NCBI GenBank assembly: GCA_937872465.1
Contig: CALMSR010000003.1
Location: forward strand, 1 to 64,000
Direction: 5' to 3'
Length of the DNA stretch: 64,000 nucleotides
Source: an uncultured Paracoccaceae bacterium
GTDB lineage: Bacteria; Pseudomonadota; Alphaproteobacteria; Rhodobacterales; Rhodobacteraceae
The position numbers were made by a program, and so were the translations under genes. Position 1 is the stretch's first letter. Each line of letters starts with the position of its first letter. Shown here piece after piece: positions 35,618 to 43,578 of this stretch. Under the pieces are notes generated by a model. That model had not been told where the DNA came from, did no database searches, and saw only the letters and a list, made by a program, of their open reading frames with translations.

Positions 35618-35808
35618 AGCAGCCGCAGCTTCCGCAGGTCTTCGGCGGTCAGCACCCAGCCGTTGACGAGGAAGAACTTGCCCTGGCGGATGATCCTGAC
35701 CGGCGGCGCGGCGGCGGCGGCGGGGGCGGGCAGGCCGGCGGACACTCCCAGCGCGAGCATCATGGCCGATTTCAGCAGGGACCGTCTACTCCGCACCGCA
35801 CGCCTCAT
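35614..35808 (-). CDS. Small Tat-signal protein coupled to a GMC oxidoreductase
   Basis: A 64-residue protein. The twin-arginine motif SRRSLLKS is followed by a hydrophobic stretch and an Ala-rich cleavage region (APAAAAAPP), leaving a mature part of only about 30 residues (VRIIRQGKFFLVNGWVLTAE). Small Tat-borne subunits that carry a GMC catalytic subunit across the membrane are known in FAD-dependent glucose and sorbitol dehydrogenases; this one is much shorter than those. Its stop overlaps the GTG of the GMC gene. A start at 35850 would add 14 residues and is possible. Confidence 0.65.
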   Translation of the reverse strand: MRRAVRSRRSLLKSAMMLALGVSAGLPAPAAAAAPPVRIIRQGKFFLVNGWVLTAEDLRKLRLL

Positions 35809-36176
35809 CCCGATCGCCCCGCGGGGCCGCATCCTCGGGGGCTTCATCACAGATCAGCCCCGTGGGACAACAAAAACCTGAAGGGAGGATTAATACGGCC
35901 CCTCTCCACGGCGCGCATCATACCGGAGGTGGCGGGCGGGAAACAAGCCGTCCCGCCGGGCGGAAGCCCCTTCCTCGCGCGATCGTGGCCGGGATGCCCC
36001 GGCCGGGATCTCCCCGGGAGAATTGCCCCCCGCGGCGTCGTTTACGCTGGCGCATCATCCGCGTGCACAGGCCGGGGAAGCTGTGCTATAGGCCCGGCGG
36101 GCCGGAGGGGATCCGCCCTGCCCTCGCCGGTGTCCCGTCGTTTCACCGAAGTTCCCCAAGGGTTTAGAGAGAGCGT
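35809..36176. promoter_or_regulatory. Divergent intergenic region
   Basis: 368 bp between the Tat/GMC operon (reverse) and the SDR gene (forward). It contains several short GC-rich inverted repeats, including TCTCCC-C-GGGAGA (about 36015-36027) and GGCCCG-G-CGGGCC (about 36091-36103). TGTGCTATAGG near 36082-36092 resembles a -10 region for the forward gene, and an AT-richer segment (GGATTAATACGG, 35886-35897) may serve the reverse operon. No small gene was recognised. Confidence 0.35.
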
Positions 36177-37214
36177 ATGAAAGTCCTTCTGACCGGAGCC
36201 GACGGCTATATCGGCGTGATCATGGGCCCGAAACTCATCGAGGCGGGCCACGACGTCACGGGCCTCGATACCGGCTATTACCGCCGCGGCTGGCTCTTCG
36301 ACGACCGCAAGACCCATCCCAAGGTGGTCTCCAAGGATCTCCGCGACGTCACCGTGGAGGATCTCGCGGGCTTCGACGCGGTGGTGCATCTCTCCGAGCT
36401 CTCCAACGACCCGATCGGCGAGAACGACCCCGGCCTGACCATGGAGATCAACCACAAGGGCTCCCTGGGGTTGGCCGAGAAGGCGCGGGCCGCCGGCGTG
36501 AAGCGCTTCATCTACGCCTCCTCCTGCTCGACCTACGGCGCCGGCGGCGACGAGATGCGCACCGAGACCTCCGACCTCGCCCCCCAGACGGCTTACGCCC
36601 AGTGCAAGATCCTGGTGGAGCGCGACGTCAAGGCGCTCACCGACGAGACCTTCACCCCGGTCTTCATGCGCAACGCCACCGCCTACGGCGCCTCGCCCCG
36701 GCAGCGCTTCGACATCGTCCTGAACAATCTCGCGGGCTTCGCCCATACGATGAAGGAGATCCGCATGACCTCCGACGGCTCGCCCTGGCGGCCGATCGTG
36801 CATATCGAGGACATCTGCCAGGCCATGCTCTGCGCCCTCGCCGCACCCCGCGAGGCGGTGGCCGGCGAGAGCTTCAACGTCGGCGCCGACAGCGGCAACT
36901 ACCGCATCCGCGAGATCGCCGAGATCGTCGCCCGCACCTTCCCCGGCTGCGAGCTGACCATCGGCGAGCAGGGCGGCGACACCCGCAGCTACCGCGTCTC
37001 CTTCGCCAAGATCCGGGCGCATATGCCCGATTTCGAGACGAAATGGGACGCCGAGCGCGGCGCGGCCCAGCTCAAGGCCGTCTTCGAGCGCATCGGGCTC
37101 ACCCGCGAGATCTTCGAGAGCCAGCCCTTCACCCGGCTCAAGGAGATCAAGCACCTGCGCGCCACCGACCAGATCGACGACCACCTGCGCTGGCGGGCGC
37201 TCGCGGAGGTCTGA
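36177..37214 (+). CDS. NAD-dependent epimerase/dehydratase (extended SDR)
   Basis: A 345-residue nucleotide-sugar SDR enzyme: NAD motif GADGYIG (7-13), YASSCSTYG (113-121) and catalytic Tyr140/Lys144 in YAQCK. The SELSNDPIGE and RNATAYGASP segments set it apart from GalE and from the glucuronate epimerase at 18967. It probably acts with the RfbC-like epimerase (39116) and the SAF-domain oxidoreductase (39756), with which relatives tend to be neighbours in O-antigen loci. Exact reaction unknown. Two unrelated-looking genes (37261, 38086) separate it from those partners. Confidence 0.82.
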   Translation: MKVLLTGADGYIGVIMGPKLIEAGHDVTGLDTGYYRRGWLFDDRKTHPKVVSKDLRDVTVEDLAGFDAVVHLSELSNDPIGENDPGLTMEINHKGSLGLAEKARAAGVKRFIYASSCSTYGAGGDEMRTETSDLAPQTAYAQCKILVERDVKALTDETFTPVFMRNATAYGASPRQRFDIVLNNLAGFAHTMKEIRMTSDGSPWRPIVHIEDICQAMLCALAAPREAVAGESFNVGADSGNYRIREIAEIVARTFPGCELTIGEQGGDTRSYRVSFAKIRAHMPDFETKWDAERGAAQLKAVFERIGLTREIFESQPFTRLKEIKHLRATDQIDDHLRWRALAEV

Positions 37215-37260
37215 GCGTCGGGCGCCGGCGGCCGGAGCCCGGCTGCCCGCCCTGCCCCGG

Positions 37261-37998
37261 TCAGCTCGCCCGCGCCAGGGCGACCGCGTCCGGCCCGGCG
37301 GGATAGCGGAGCCGGTCGGAGCCGTCGGTGGCGGCGCGCCACACCGCCTCGGCCACGTCGCGCTCGGTAGTGGTCGCCGCCGGGCGGGCGAAGGCCGCGA
37401 AGATCGGCTCGGCGAACGCGGCGTAGGCCGGCGGGATCAGGTCCGCGACGACGTCCCCGCTGTTGGCGGTGAAGCGCGTCGTCGGCCCGTAGCCCGGCTC
37501 GACCAGCTTCGCCCGCACCCCGAAGGCGCCGAGTTCGTGGGCGAGCGAGCCGGTGAACCCCTCGATCGCCTGCTTGCTGGCGGTGTAGGCCGCGACCAGC
37601 GGCATCGGCGCCAGGGTCGCGCTCGAGGTGACGTTCACGATCACCCCCGCCCCGCGCATGCGCATCTGCGGGATCACCGCCCGGGTCATCGCCATCACCC
37701 CGAAGGTGTTGGTCTCGAAGACCCGGCGGACATGGTCCATCGGCGTCGCCTCGAACGCCCCGGCCACGCCGATGCCGGCGTTGTTCACCAGGACGTCGAT
37801 CGGCCCGGCCGCCGCGACCGCAGCGGCGATGCTGGCGGGGTCGGTGACGTCGAGGGGAAGGAGGCGCACCTCGGGGGACAGGAGCCCCGCGCGCGGGGTG
37901 CGCATCGTGGCGACGACGCTCCAGCCGCGGGCGTGGAAGTGGCGCGCGGTCTCGAGCCCGTAGCCCGAGGAGGTGCCGGTGATCAGGACGGTGGTCAT
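37261..37998 (-). CDS. Classical SDR oxidoreductase
   Basis: A 245-residue short-chain dehydrogenase/reductase of the classical type. The cofactor motif is TGTSSGYG (8-15), NNAG is at 72-75, and the catalytic residues are Ser125 or Ser126, Tyr138 and Lys142 (YTASK). The substrate cannot be inferred. It is transcribed away from an AraC-type regulator gene across 87 bp, the usual arrangement for a self-contained metabolic switch rather than part of polysaccharide synthesis. The pair looks inserted between genes of one sugar pathway. Confidence 0.88.
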   Translation of the reverse strand: MTTVLITGTSSGYGLETARHFHARGWSVVATMRTPRAGLLSPEVRLLPLDVTDPASIAAAVAAAGPIDVLVNNAGIGVAGAFEATPMDHVRRVFETNTFGVMAMTRAVIPQMRMRGAGVIVNVTSSATLAPMPLVAAYTASKQAIEGFTGSLAHELGAFGVRAKLVEPGYGPTTRFTANSGDVVADLIPPAYAAFAEPIFAAFARPAATTTERDVAEAVWRAATDGSDRLRYPAGPDAVALARAS

Positions 37999-38085
37999 GT
38001 CGCTCTCCTGCGTTCGTGGTTGACCCGGCAGAGATAACCGGCAGGATCGGGACGATCATCGCGGTACAATCCGCATTTCTTTCGC

Positions 38086-39006
38086 ATGAGTCCGGAAATG
38101 AGTGACCCGCTCTCCCAGGTGATCGAGCTCCTGCGCCCGCGCGCCGTCTTCGCGAAGACGATCGAGGGCGCGGGACGCTGGGCGGTGCGCTACACCGAGT
38201 TCGGCCAGCCCGGCTTCTGCGCCATGCTCGAGGGCCGGTGCCGGCTGGCGGTCGACGGCGAGGCGCCGCGGCTGCTCGAGACGGGCGATTTCGTGCTGCT
38301 GCCGGCGACGCCCGCCTTCACCCTGTCGAGCCTCGACGCGCCGCCGCCCCGGGTCCTGGATCCGCGGAGTGCCGGTGACGCCCCGGCGCTGCGCCACGGC
38401 CGCCGGGACGGGCCGCCGGACGTCCGCCAGTTCGGCGGCTACTTCGCCTTCGCCGCGCCCGACGCGGCCCTGCTCGTGTCGCTGCTGCCGCGGGTGATCC
38501 ACGTCCGCGGGGTGCCGCGGCTGGCCGAGCTGGTGCGCCTGCTCGGCGACGAGGCCGCCCGCGACGCGGTCGGCCGCACCCCCATTCTCGAGCGCCTGGT
38601 CGAGATCCTGCTGATCGAGGCTCTGCGCGCGGTGCCGGGCGCGGCGGCCGGGCCTGGCCTGCTCCGCGGCCTCGCCGATCCCCGGATCGCCGTCGCGCTG
38701 CGGCGCATCCACGCCGACGCCGGCCGGGCCTGGACCGCCGCCGCCCTCGCCCGGGAGGCGGGCATGTCCCGCTCGGCCTTCTTCGAGCGGTTCACCCGCA
38801 CGGTCGGCGTCCGACCGATGGAATACCTGCTGGCCTGGCGGATGGCCGTCGCCAAGGACCTGCTGCGGGGCGGCGGAATCCGGATCGATGACGTGGCCCG
38901 CCGCACCGGCTACGGCTCGCCCGCCACCTTCAGCACCGCGTTCAGCCGCCACGTCGGGGCGCCGCCCGGGCGGTTCAGGCGCGCGGCCCGCGCCGCCGCC
39001 CGGTGA
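38086..39006 (+). CDS. AraC-family transcriptional regulator
   Basis: A 306-residue regulator. The N-terminal half is cupin-like (AraC-binding, cupin_6 type): GFCAMLEGRCRLAVDGE and LLETGDFVLLP. The C-terminal 100 residues hold two helix-turn-helix motifs, including WTAAALAREAGMSRSAFFER and IDDVARRTGYGSPATFSTAF. It probably senses a small molecule and controls the divergent SDR gene through the 87-bp spacer. A second ATG at 38098 is an alternative start. It ends just before a palindromic repeat shared with three other sites. Confidence 0.92.
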   Translation: MSPEMSDPLSQVIELLRPRAVFAKTIEGAGRWAVRYTEFGQPGFCAMLEGRCRLAVDGEAPRLLETGDFVLLPATPAFTLSSLDAPPPRVLDPRSAGDAPALRHGRRDGPPDVRQFGGYFAFAAPDAALLVSLLPRVIHVRGVPRLAELVRLLGDEAARDAVGRTPILERLVEILLIEALRAVPGAAAGPGLLRGLADPRIAVALRRIHADAGRAWTAAALAREAGMSRSAFFERFTRTVGVRPMEYLLAWRMAVAKDLLRGGGIRIDDVARRTGYGSPATFSTAFSRHVGAPPGRFRRAARAAAR

Positions 39007-39030
39007 CCCGACCGGCGGGAGTCGGGCGAG

Positions 39031-39104
39031 ATCCGATCGACACGGGTCGATCGGGCAGGAAGCCCCTGCCCCCGCGCGGGACGGGAATCGCCGGCGGGGG
39101 CCGC
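39031..39104 (-). repeat. Dispersed intergenic palindromic repeat, copy B
   Basis: Inverted relative to copies A, C and D. Stem CCGATCGAC (39033-39041) pairs with GTCGATCGG (39046-39054) around an ACGG loop; the loop equals the reverse complement of that in copy C. The flank GGGACGGGAATCGCCGGCG also matches copy C. It lies between the convergent AraC regulator and rfbC-like genes, where a bidirectional terminator would be expected. Confidence 0.7.
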
Positions 39105-39115
39105 CGCGGGCGGCT

Positions 39116-39664
39116 TCAGATCTCGATGCCCTTCTCCAGATCGACCGGCGCCCAGCCCTGGTCCTTGTCGGAGATCACCTCCACCGGCAGCGGCCAGTCG
39201 ATGGCGAAGACCGGGTCGTTCCAGAGCACGCCGCCCTCGACGCCCGGCGTATAGGGATGGCTCACCGAATAGAGCACATGGGTCTCGTCCCGCAGCGTCT
39301 GGAAGCCGTGGCCGAAGCCGATCGGGACATAGAGCGTGCGGCCGTTCTCCTCGCTGAGCTCGAACTTCTCCCATTTGAGATAGGTCGGCGAGGCGGCGCG
39401 CAGGTCGATGATGATGTCCACCACCGCGCCCTTGACGCAGCGCACCAGCTTCACCTCGCCGGCCGGCGCCTTCTGGAAATGCATGCCCCGGAGCGTGCCC
39501 CTGTGGCGGTTGTAGGAATGGTTCTGCTGCACGAAACGGGTCTCGAGGCCCGCATCGGCGAATTCCTTCTCGCAGAAGCTGCGGGCGAAGAAACCCCGCT
39601 CGTCCTCGTTGCGGACCATGTCGATGACGACGGCGTCCTGCAGGCTCGTCTTGCTGAACTTCAC
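39116..39664 (-). CDS. rfbC: dTDP-4-dehydrorhamnose 3,5-epimerase-like protein
   Basis: A 182-residue cupin of the RmlC family, which epimerises C3 and C5 of a dTDP-4-keto sugar. The catalytic base His62 is in RGMHFQ, and the Tyr region reads YSVSHPYTPG (132-141). Length and motifs fit RmlC. None of the other rhamnose genes (rmlA, rmlB, rmlD) is in the window, so it may act on a different 4-keto sugar made with the SDR at 36177. It is divergent from the SAF-domain oxidoreductase across 91 bp. Confidence 0.87.
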   Translation of the reverse strand: MKFSKTSLQDAVVIDMVRNEDERGFFARSFCEKEFADAGLETRFVQQNHSYNRHRGTLRGMHFQKAPAGEVKLVRCVKGAVVDIIIDLRAASPTYLKWEKFELSEENGRTLYVPIGFGHGFQTLRDETHVLYSVSHPYTPGVEGGVLWNDPVFAIDWPLPVEVISDKDQGWAPVDLEKGIEI

Positions 39665-39755
39665 ACTCCACTCCTCAATCTGCTATGCGATTCGGGCCGG
39701 GCGGCATCCTGCGCGAGAAGCCCCGGCCGGTACAGGCAGAGGAAAGGGTAAAGAA

Positions 39756-41072
39756 GTGATCATCGTCGATTCCGCCATCGCGAAACACGTGGCCGCGGGC
39801 AACCCGCCGATCCGGGTCGGCATGATCGGGGCGGGCTTCATGGCCTCGGGCGTGGTCCTCCAGGTCAATACCATCTACCCCGACGCCATCCGCATCGTCG
39901 CCATCGCCAACCGCACCGTCGAGAAGGCGGTCAAGGCCTATGCCCAGGCCGGTGAGGCAGATGCGGCGATCTGCGACAGCGAGGCCGCGCTCTCCCGCGC
40001 CATCCTCGCGGGCCGCGCCGCGGTCACCCAGGACCCGATGCTGGTGGCGACCTCGCCGCATGTGGACGTGGTGCTCGAGGTGACCGGTGCGGTGGAGGAC
40101 GCCATCGCCCCCGTGGTCGCCGCCATCGAGCACGGCAAGCACATGCTCCTGATGAACCCCGAGCTCGACGGCACGCTCGGGCCGCTGCTCAAGGCCAGGG
40201 CCGACAAGGCCGGCGTGATCTTCACCGATGTCGACGGCGACCAGCCCGGCGTGATCGGCAATCTCTACCGCTTCGTGAAGGGCATCGGGGTGCGCCCGGT
40301 TCTCCTGGGCAACATCAAGGGGCTGCAGGATCCCTACCGCAACCCCACCACCCAGAAGGGCTTCGCCGAGAAATGGGGCCAGCAGCCCCACATGGTCACC
40401 TCCTTTGCCGACGGCACCAAGGTCTCCTTCGAGATGGCGGTCTCGGCCAATGCCTCGGGCATGACCGTTGCCAAGCGCGGCATGCACGGCTACGAATTCG
40501 CCCCCGGCACCCCGATCATGGAAGCCGCGCTCAAATACGACGCCGAGGAGATCCTCGCCGGGCCCGGCATCGTCGATTACGTGGTCGGCTGCACCCCCGG
40601 CCCCGGCGTCTGGGCGCTCGGGACCATCGAGCATCCCCGCCAGCGCCATTACCTCAACCTCTACAAGCTCGGCGAGGGGCCGCTCTACTGCTTCTACACC
40701 CCCTATCACCTCTGCCATTTCGAGGTGCCGATCACCATCGCCCGCGCCGCCCTGCTGCATGACGCCGCGATCACCCCGATCGGCGCGCCGCAGGTCGAGG
40801 TGATCACCATGGCCAAGACCGACCTCAAGGCCGGGACCGAGATCGACATGCTCGGCGGCTACACCGTCTACGGCGAGGCCGAAACCGCGGCGATCACCGC
40901 CGCCGAGGACCTGCTGCCCCTCGGCGCCGCCCCGGGCTGCAAGCTGAAACGCGACGTGCCCAAGGACCACGCCATCACCTACGGCGACGTGGAGATCCCC
41001 GAAGGCCGCCTCGTCGACCGCTACCGCGCCGAGCAGGCCGAGATGTTCGGGCTGAAGCGCAAGGCGGCGTAA
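39756..41072 (+). CDS. NAD(P)-dependent oxidoreductase with SAF domain (homoserine-dehydrogenase-like)
   Basis: A 438-residue protein starting at GTG, preceded by GGAAAGGG. The N-terminal NAD(P)-binding region has GAGFMA at 25-30; the middle contains the family block DVDGDQPGVIGNLYRFVK and a C-terminal SAF-like part (LKAGTEIDMLGGYTVYGEAE, then KRDVPKDHAITYGDVEIP). Such proteins are found in polysaccharide loci and are often annotated as homoserine dehydrogenase-like; the true substrate is unknown. Neighbourhood with an RfbC-like epimerase and SDR suggests synthesis of an unusual branched or carboxylated sugar. Confidence 0.82.
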   Translation: MIIVDSAIAKHVAAGNPPIRVGMIGAGFMASGVVLQVNTIYPDAIRIVAIANRTVEKAVKAYAQAGEADAAICDSEAALSRAILAGRAAVTQDPMLVATSPHVDVVLEVTGAVEDAIAPVVAAIEHGKHMLLMNPELDGTLGPLLKARADKAGVIFTDVDGDQPGVIGNLYRFVKGIGVRPVLLGNIKGLQDPYRNPTTQKGFAEKWGQQPHMVTSFADGTKVSFEMAVSANASGMTVAKRGMHGYEFAPGTPIMEAALKYDAEEILAGPGIVDYVVGCTPGPGVWALGTIEHPRQRHYLNLYKLGEGPLYCFYTPYHLCHFEVPITIARAALLHDAAITPIGAPQVEVITMAKTDLKAGTEIDMLGGYTVYGEAETAAITAAEDLLPLGAAPGCKLKRDVPKDHAITYGDVEIPEGRLVDRYRAEQAEMFGLKRKAA

Positions 41073-41080
41073 GGAGCGGC

Positions 41081-41162
41081 CGCGGCGAAGCCCTCGCCGT
41101 CGATTCCCGTTCCGCCCGCGGCCGGAGAGTTCCAGCCCGATCGACCCGTGTCGATCGGGCCG
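41081..41162 (+). repeat. Dispersed intergenic palindromic repeat, copy C
   Basis: Perfect 11-bp arms, GCCCGATCGAC (41135-41145) and GTCGATCGGGC (41150-41160), with a 4-nt loop, preceded by CCCTCGCCGTCGATTCCCGT. It lies in the 238-bp gap between two co-directional genes, unlike copies A, B and D, which are between convergent genes. The rest of the gap (41163-41310) shows nothing clear apart from the ribosome binding site of the next gene. Confidence 0.7.
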
Positions 41163-41310
41163 CGCGGGGCGCCGCCTTCTCCCCGGCCCCTCGAACACCG
41201 GGCGGCCGGCATGGCGTCCGGGCACCGGCGGCAATCACCGGTTGTATCCCCCCTCGACAAGCGCCGGGCACTCCTGTTTCCTGCCGGCGCGCCGCCAGGG
41301 AGACAGCCGC

Positions 41311-42513
41311 ATGCCGCCGGGAAAGTTCCGCTTCGCCATCGTCGGCTGCGGCTATGTGGCCGACAATTACATGTTCGCCTTCGGCCAGTATCCCGAGGCC
41401 GAGATGCTGCGCGCCTTCGACATCGTGCCGGAGCATGCCGCCCGCTTCACCGCGCATTGGGGCGTGCCCAGCGTCACCACGATGGCGGAATTCCTCGACG
41501 GGCTCGAGGCGGATCTGGTGCTCAACCTCACCAATCCCGGGGCGCATTTCGAGGTCTCGAAGGCGCTGCTCGAGGCGGGATTCCCGGTCTATTCGGAAAA
41601 GCCCCTCGGCATGCGCTTCGAGGAGGTCGAGGCGCTGGCCGCGCTGGCCGCCGGGCGCGGCCTCGCCCTCGCCGGGGCGCCCTGCAACCATCTCGCCGAG
41701 GCGGCGGAGGCGATGCGCCGGGCGCTGGCGCAGGACCGCATCGGCCGGCCGCTGCTCGCCTATGCCGAGGTCGACGACAAGCTGATCGCGAAATCCCCCG
41801 TGGAGACATGGCGCAACCTCTCCGGCGCGCCCTGGCCCTTCGAGGACGAGTTCCGGGTCGGCTGCACCCTGGAGCATGCGGGCTATTACCTCACCTGGCT
41901 GGTCGCGGCCTTCGGGCCCATCGAGAGCGTCACCGCCTTCGCCGGGCTGCAATATCCCGGCAAGCCGGTGGGCGACGGCGTCGAGGGGCCGGATTTCTCG
42001 GTGGCGGCGCTGAAATTCGCCTCCGGCATGGCGGCGCGGCTCACCTGCAGCGTGATCGCCCCCAAGGACCATGCGCTGCGGGTCTTCGGCGACGCGGGCG
42101 AGCTCACCGCCGAGGATTGCTGGTTCTACCAGACCCCGGTGCGCTACCGGCGCTGGATGCGCATCCGCCGCCGCCTCCTGCTCAGCCCCTGGAGCAACCG
42201 GGTGCCGCTCGACCCGCCGCCGGTGACCACCCGCACCAGCACCGCCGCGAGCATGGATTTCATGCGCGGCCCGATGGAGATCCTGCGCGCCGCGCGGGAG
42301 GGCCGCCCGAGCCGGCTGCCGACGGATTTCTGCGTGCATGTGAACGAGGCGGCGCTCGCCATCCACCATGCCGCCGAGACCCCCGGCCTCTATCGCATGA
42401 AGAGCAGCTGCACCCCCCCTGCCCCGGCGGCCTCGCCGCATGACGCCCGGCGCGACCCCGGCTTTCTCGACCGGCACCTGCCGCCGCTCTTCGAGCGGAT
42501 GTTCCCGCGATGA
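41311..42513 (+). CDS. Gfo/Idh/MocA family oxidoreductase
   Basis: A 400-residue NAD(P)-dependent sugar dehydrogenase-type protein. The Rossmann start is FAIVGCGYVADNYM, and the conserved Glu-Lys-Pro is at 96-98 (SEKPLG). The C-terminal substrate domain contains GCTLEHAGYYLTWL. Family members oxidise or epimerise sugars, including UDP-linked ones. The ATG at 41311 follows CAGGGAGAC. The stop overlaps the start of a second, shorter Gfo/Idh/MocA gene (ATGA), so the two are coupled and may catalyse consecutive steps. Confidence 0.88.
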   Translation: MPPGKFRFAIVGCGYVADNYMFAFGQYPEAEMLRAFDIVPEHAARFTAHWGVPSVTTMAEFLDGLEADLVLNLTNPGAHFEVSKALLEAGFPVYSEKPLGMRFEEVEALAALAAGRGLALAGAPCNHLAEAAEAMRRALAQDRIGRPLLAYAEVDDKLIAKSPVETWRNLSGAPWPFEDEFRVGCTLEHAGYYLTWLVAAFGPIESVTAFAGLQYPGKPVGDGVEGPDFSVAALKFASGMAARLTCSVIAPKDHALRVFGDAGELTAEDCWFYQTPVRYRRWMRIRRRLLLSPWSNRVPLDPPPVTTRTSTAASMDFMRGPMEILRAAREGRPSRLPTDFCVHVNEAALAIHHAAETPGLYRMKSSCTPPAPAASPHDARRDPGFLDRHLPPLFERMFPR

Positions 42514-43556
42514 GATGGGGCATCGTCGGCACCGGCGCCATCGCCCGCCAGTTCGCCGCGGCGCTCGCCCGGGTGCCCGGCGCGCGGCTCGCCGGCGTCG
42601 CCTCGCGCAGCCCCGACCGCGCCGCGGCCTTCGCGCGGGAGGCCGGCGCGCCGGAGGCCGCCTGCGTCGCCGATGCCCCGGCGCTGGCCGCCCTGGCCGC
42701 GGTCGAGGTGCTCTACGTGGGCACGCCGCACCATTGCCACGAGGCGGATGCCTGCGCGGCCATCGCCGCGGGCAAGCCGGTGCTGGTGGAAAAGCCGCTG
42801 GCCCCGGACGCGGCCGCGGCGCGGCGCATCGCCGAGGCGGCGCGGGCGGCGGGGGTCTTCGCCATGGAGGGGCTCTGGTCGCTCTGCCAGCCGGTCTATC
42901 GCGAGGCCTTCGCGCGCATCGCCGCGGGCGAGATCGGCGAGGTGCGCGCCCTCGCCGGCAATTTCGCCGCCCCCCTCGCCTATGATCCCGCGAGCCGCTT
43001 CTGGGATCCCGCCCAGGGCGGCGGCGCGCTGCTCGACCGCGGCGTCTATCTCGCGGCGCTGGCGCTGGAGGTGATGGAGGATCCGCGCCCGGTCTGGGCC
43101 TCGGCGCGCCGCGCCCCCTCCGGCGTCGATGCCGCCACCGCCTTCGCGCTGGAGGATGCCGCCGGGCGGCAGGCCCTGCTCTCGGTCTCGCTCGACAGCT
43201 TCGGCGCGAACGAGATCGTCGTCGAGGGCACGCGCGGGCGCTGCGTCTTCCTCGAGCCGGTCTCGAACCCGCCGGCCTATGCGCTCCGCCGCGCCGGCCC
43301 CGCCGGGCTCGCGCCCCCGGCCCCGCCGCAGGGCCTCAAGGCGGCGCTGCGGCGCCATCCCCTGGCCCGCCGCCTCGAACGCGGGCTGATGCGCGGGTCG
43401 CGCTGGCGCCCGGGCGGGCTCGAGCACGAGATCGCCCATGTGGAGCGGTGCCTCGCCGAGGGCCGCGGCGAGAGCCCGCTGGTGCCGCTCGAGCGCTCGC
43501 TGCAGGTGCTGGCGATCCTCGAGGCCGCCGCGGCGCTCGCCGCCCGGCCCGCCTGA
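42510..43556 (+). CDS. Gfo/Idh/MocA family oxidoreductase
   Basis: A 348-residue relative of the preceding gene. The NAD(P) motif is GIVGTGAIARQ, the Glu-Lys-Pro is at 94-96 (VEKPLA), and GGGALLDRGVYLAALALEV carries the helix that usually holds the Asp/His catalytic pair of the trans-dihydrodiol dehydrogenase-like subgroup. Here the expected His is replaced in this stretch by Tyr or Leu, so the active-site assignment is uncertain. Coupled to the upstream gene by a 4-bp overlap; converges with the LhgO-like gene across 22 bp. Confidence 0.87.
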   Translation: MRWGIVGTGAIARQFAAALARVPGARLAGVASRSPDRAAAFAREAGAPEAACVADAPALAALAAVEVLYVGTPHHCHEADACAAIAAGKPVLVEKPLAPDAAAARRIAEAARAAGVFAMEGLWSLCQPVYREAFARIAAGEIGEVRALAGNFAAPLAYDPASRFWDPAQGGGALLDRGVYLAALALEVMEDPRPVWASARRAPSGVDAATAFALEDAAGRQALLSVSLDSFGANEIVVEGTRGRCVFLEPVSNPPAYALRRAGPAGLAPPAPPQGLKAALRRHPLARRLERGLMRGSRWRPGGLEHEIAHVERCLAEGRGESPLVPLERSLQVLAILEAAAALAARPA

Positions 43557-43578
43557 CCGGCGGGCGCGCGGGGCCCGG

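Noticed and set aside
37261..39006. SDR/AraC divergent pair considered as a regulator of the polysaccharide locus
   Set aside because: The 87-bp arrangement explains local regulation of the SDR gene alone; nothing in the sequence links it to other promoters in the window.
39670..39740. Possible fifth copy of the dispersed palindromic repeat ahead of the SAF-domain oxidoreductase
   Set aside because: GATTCGGGCCGGGCGGC and GAAGCCCC are only loosely similar, and the diagnostic GATCGAC/GTCGATC stem is missing.
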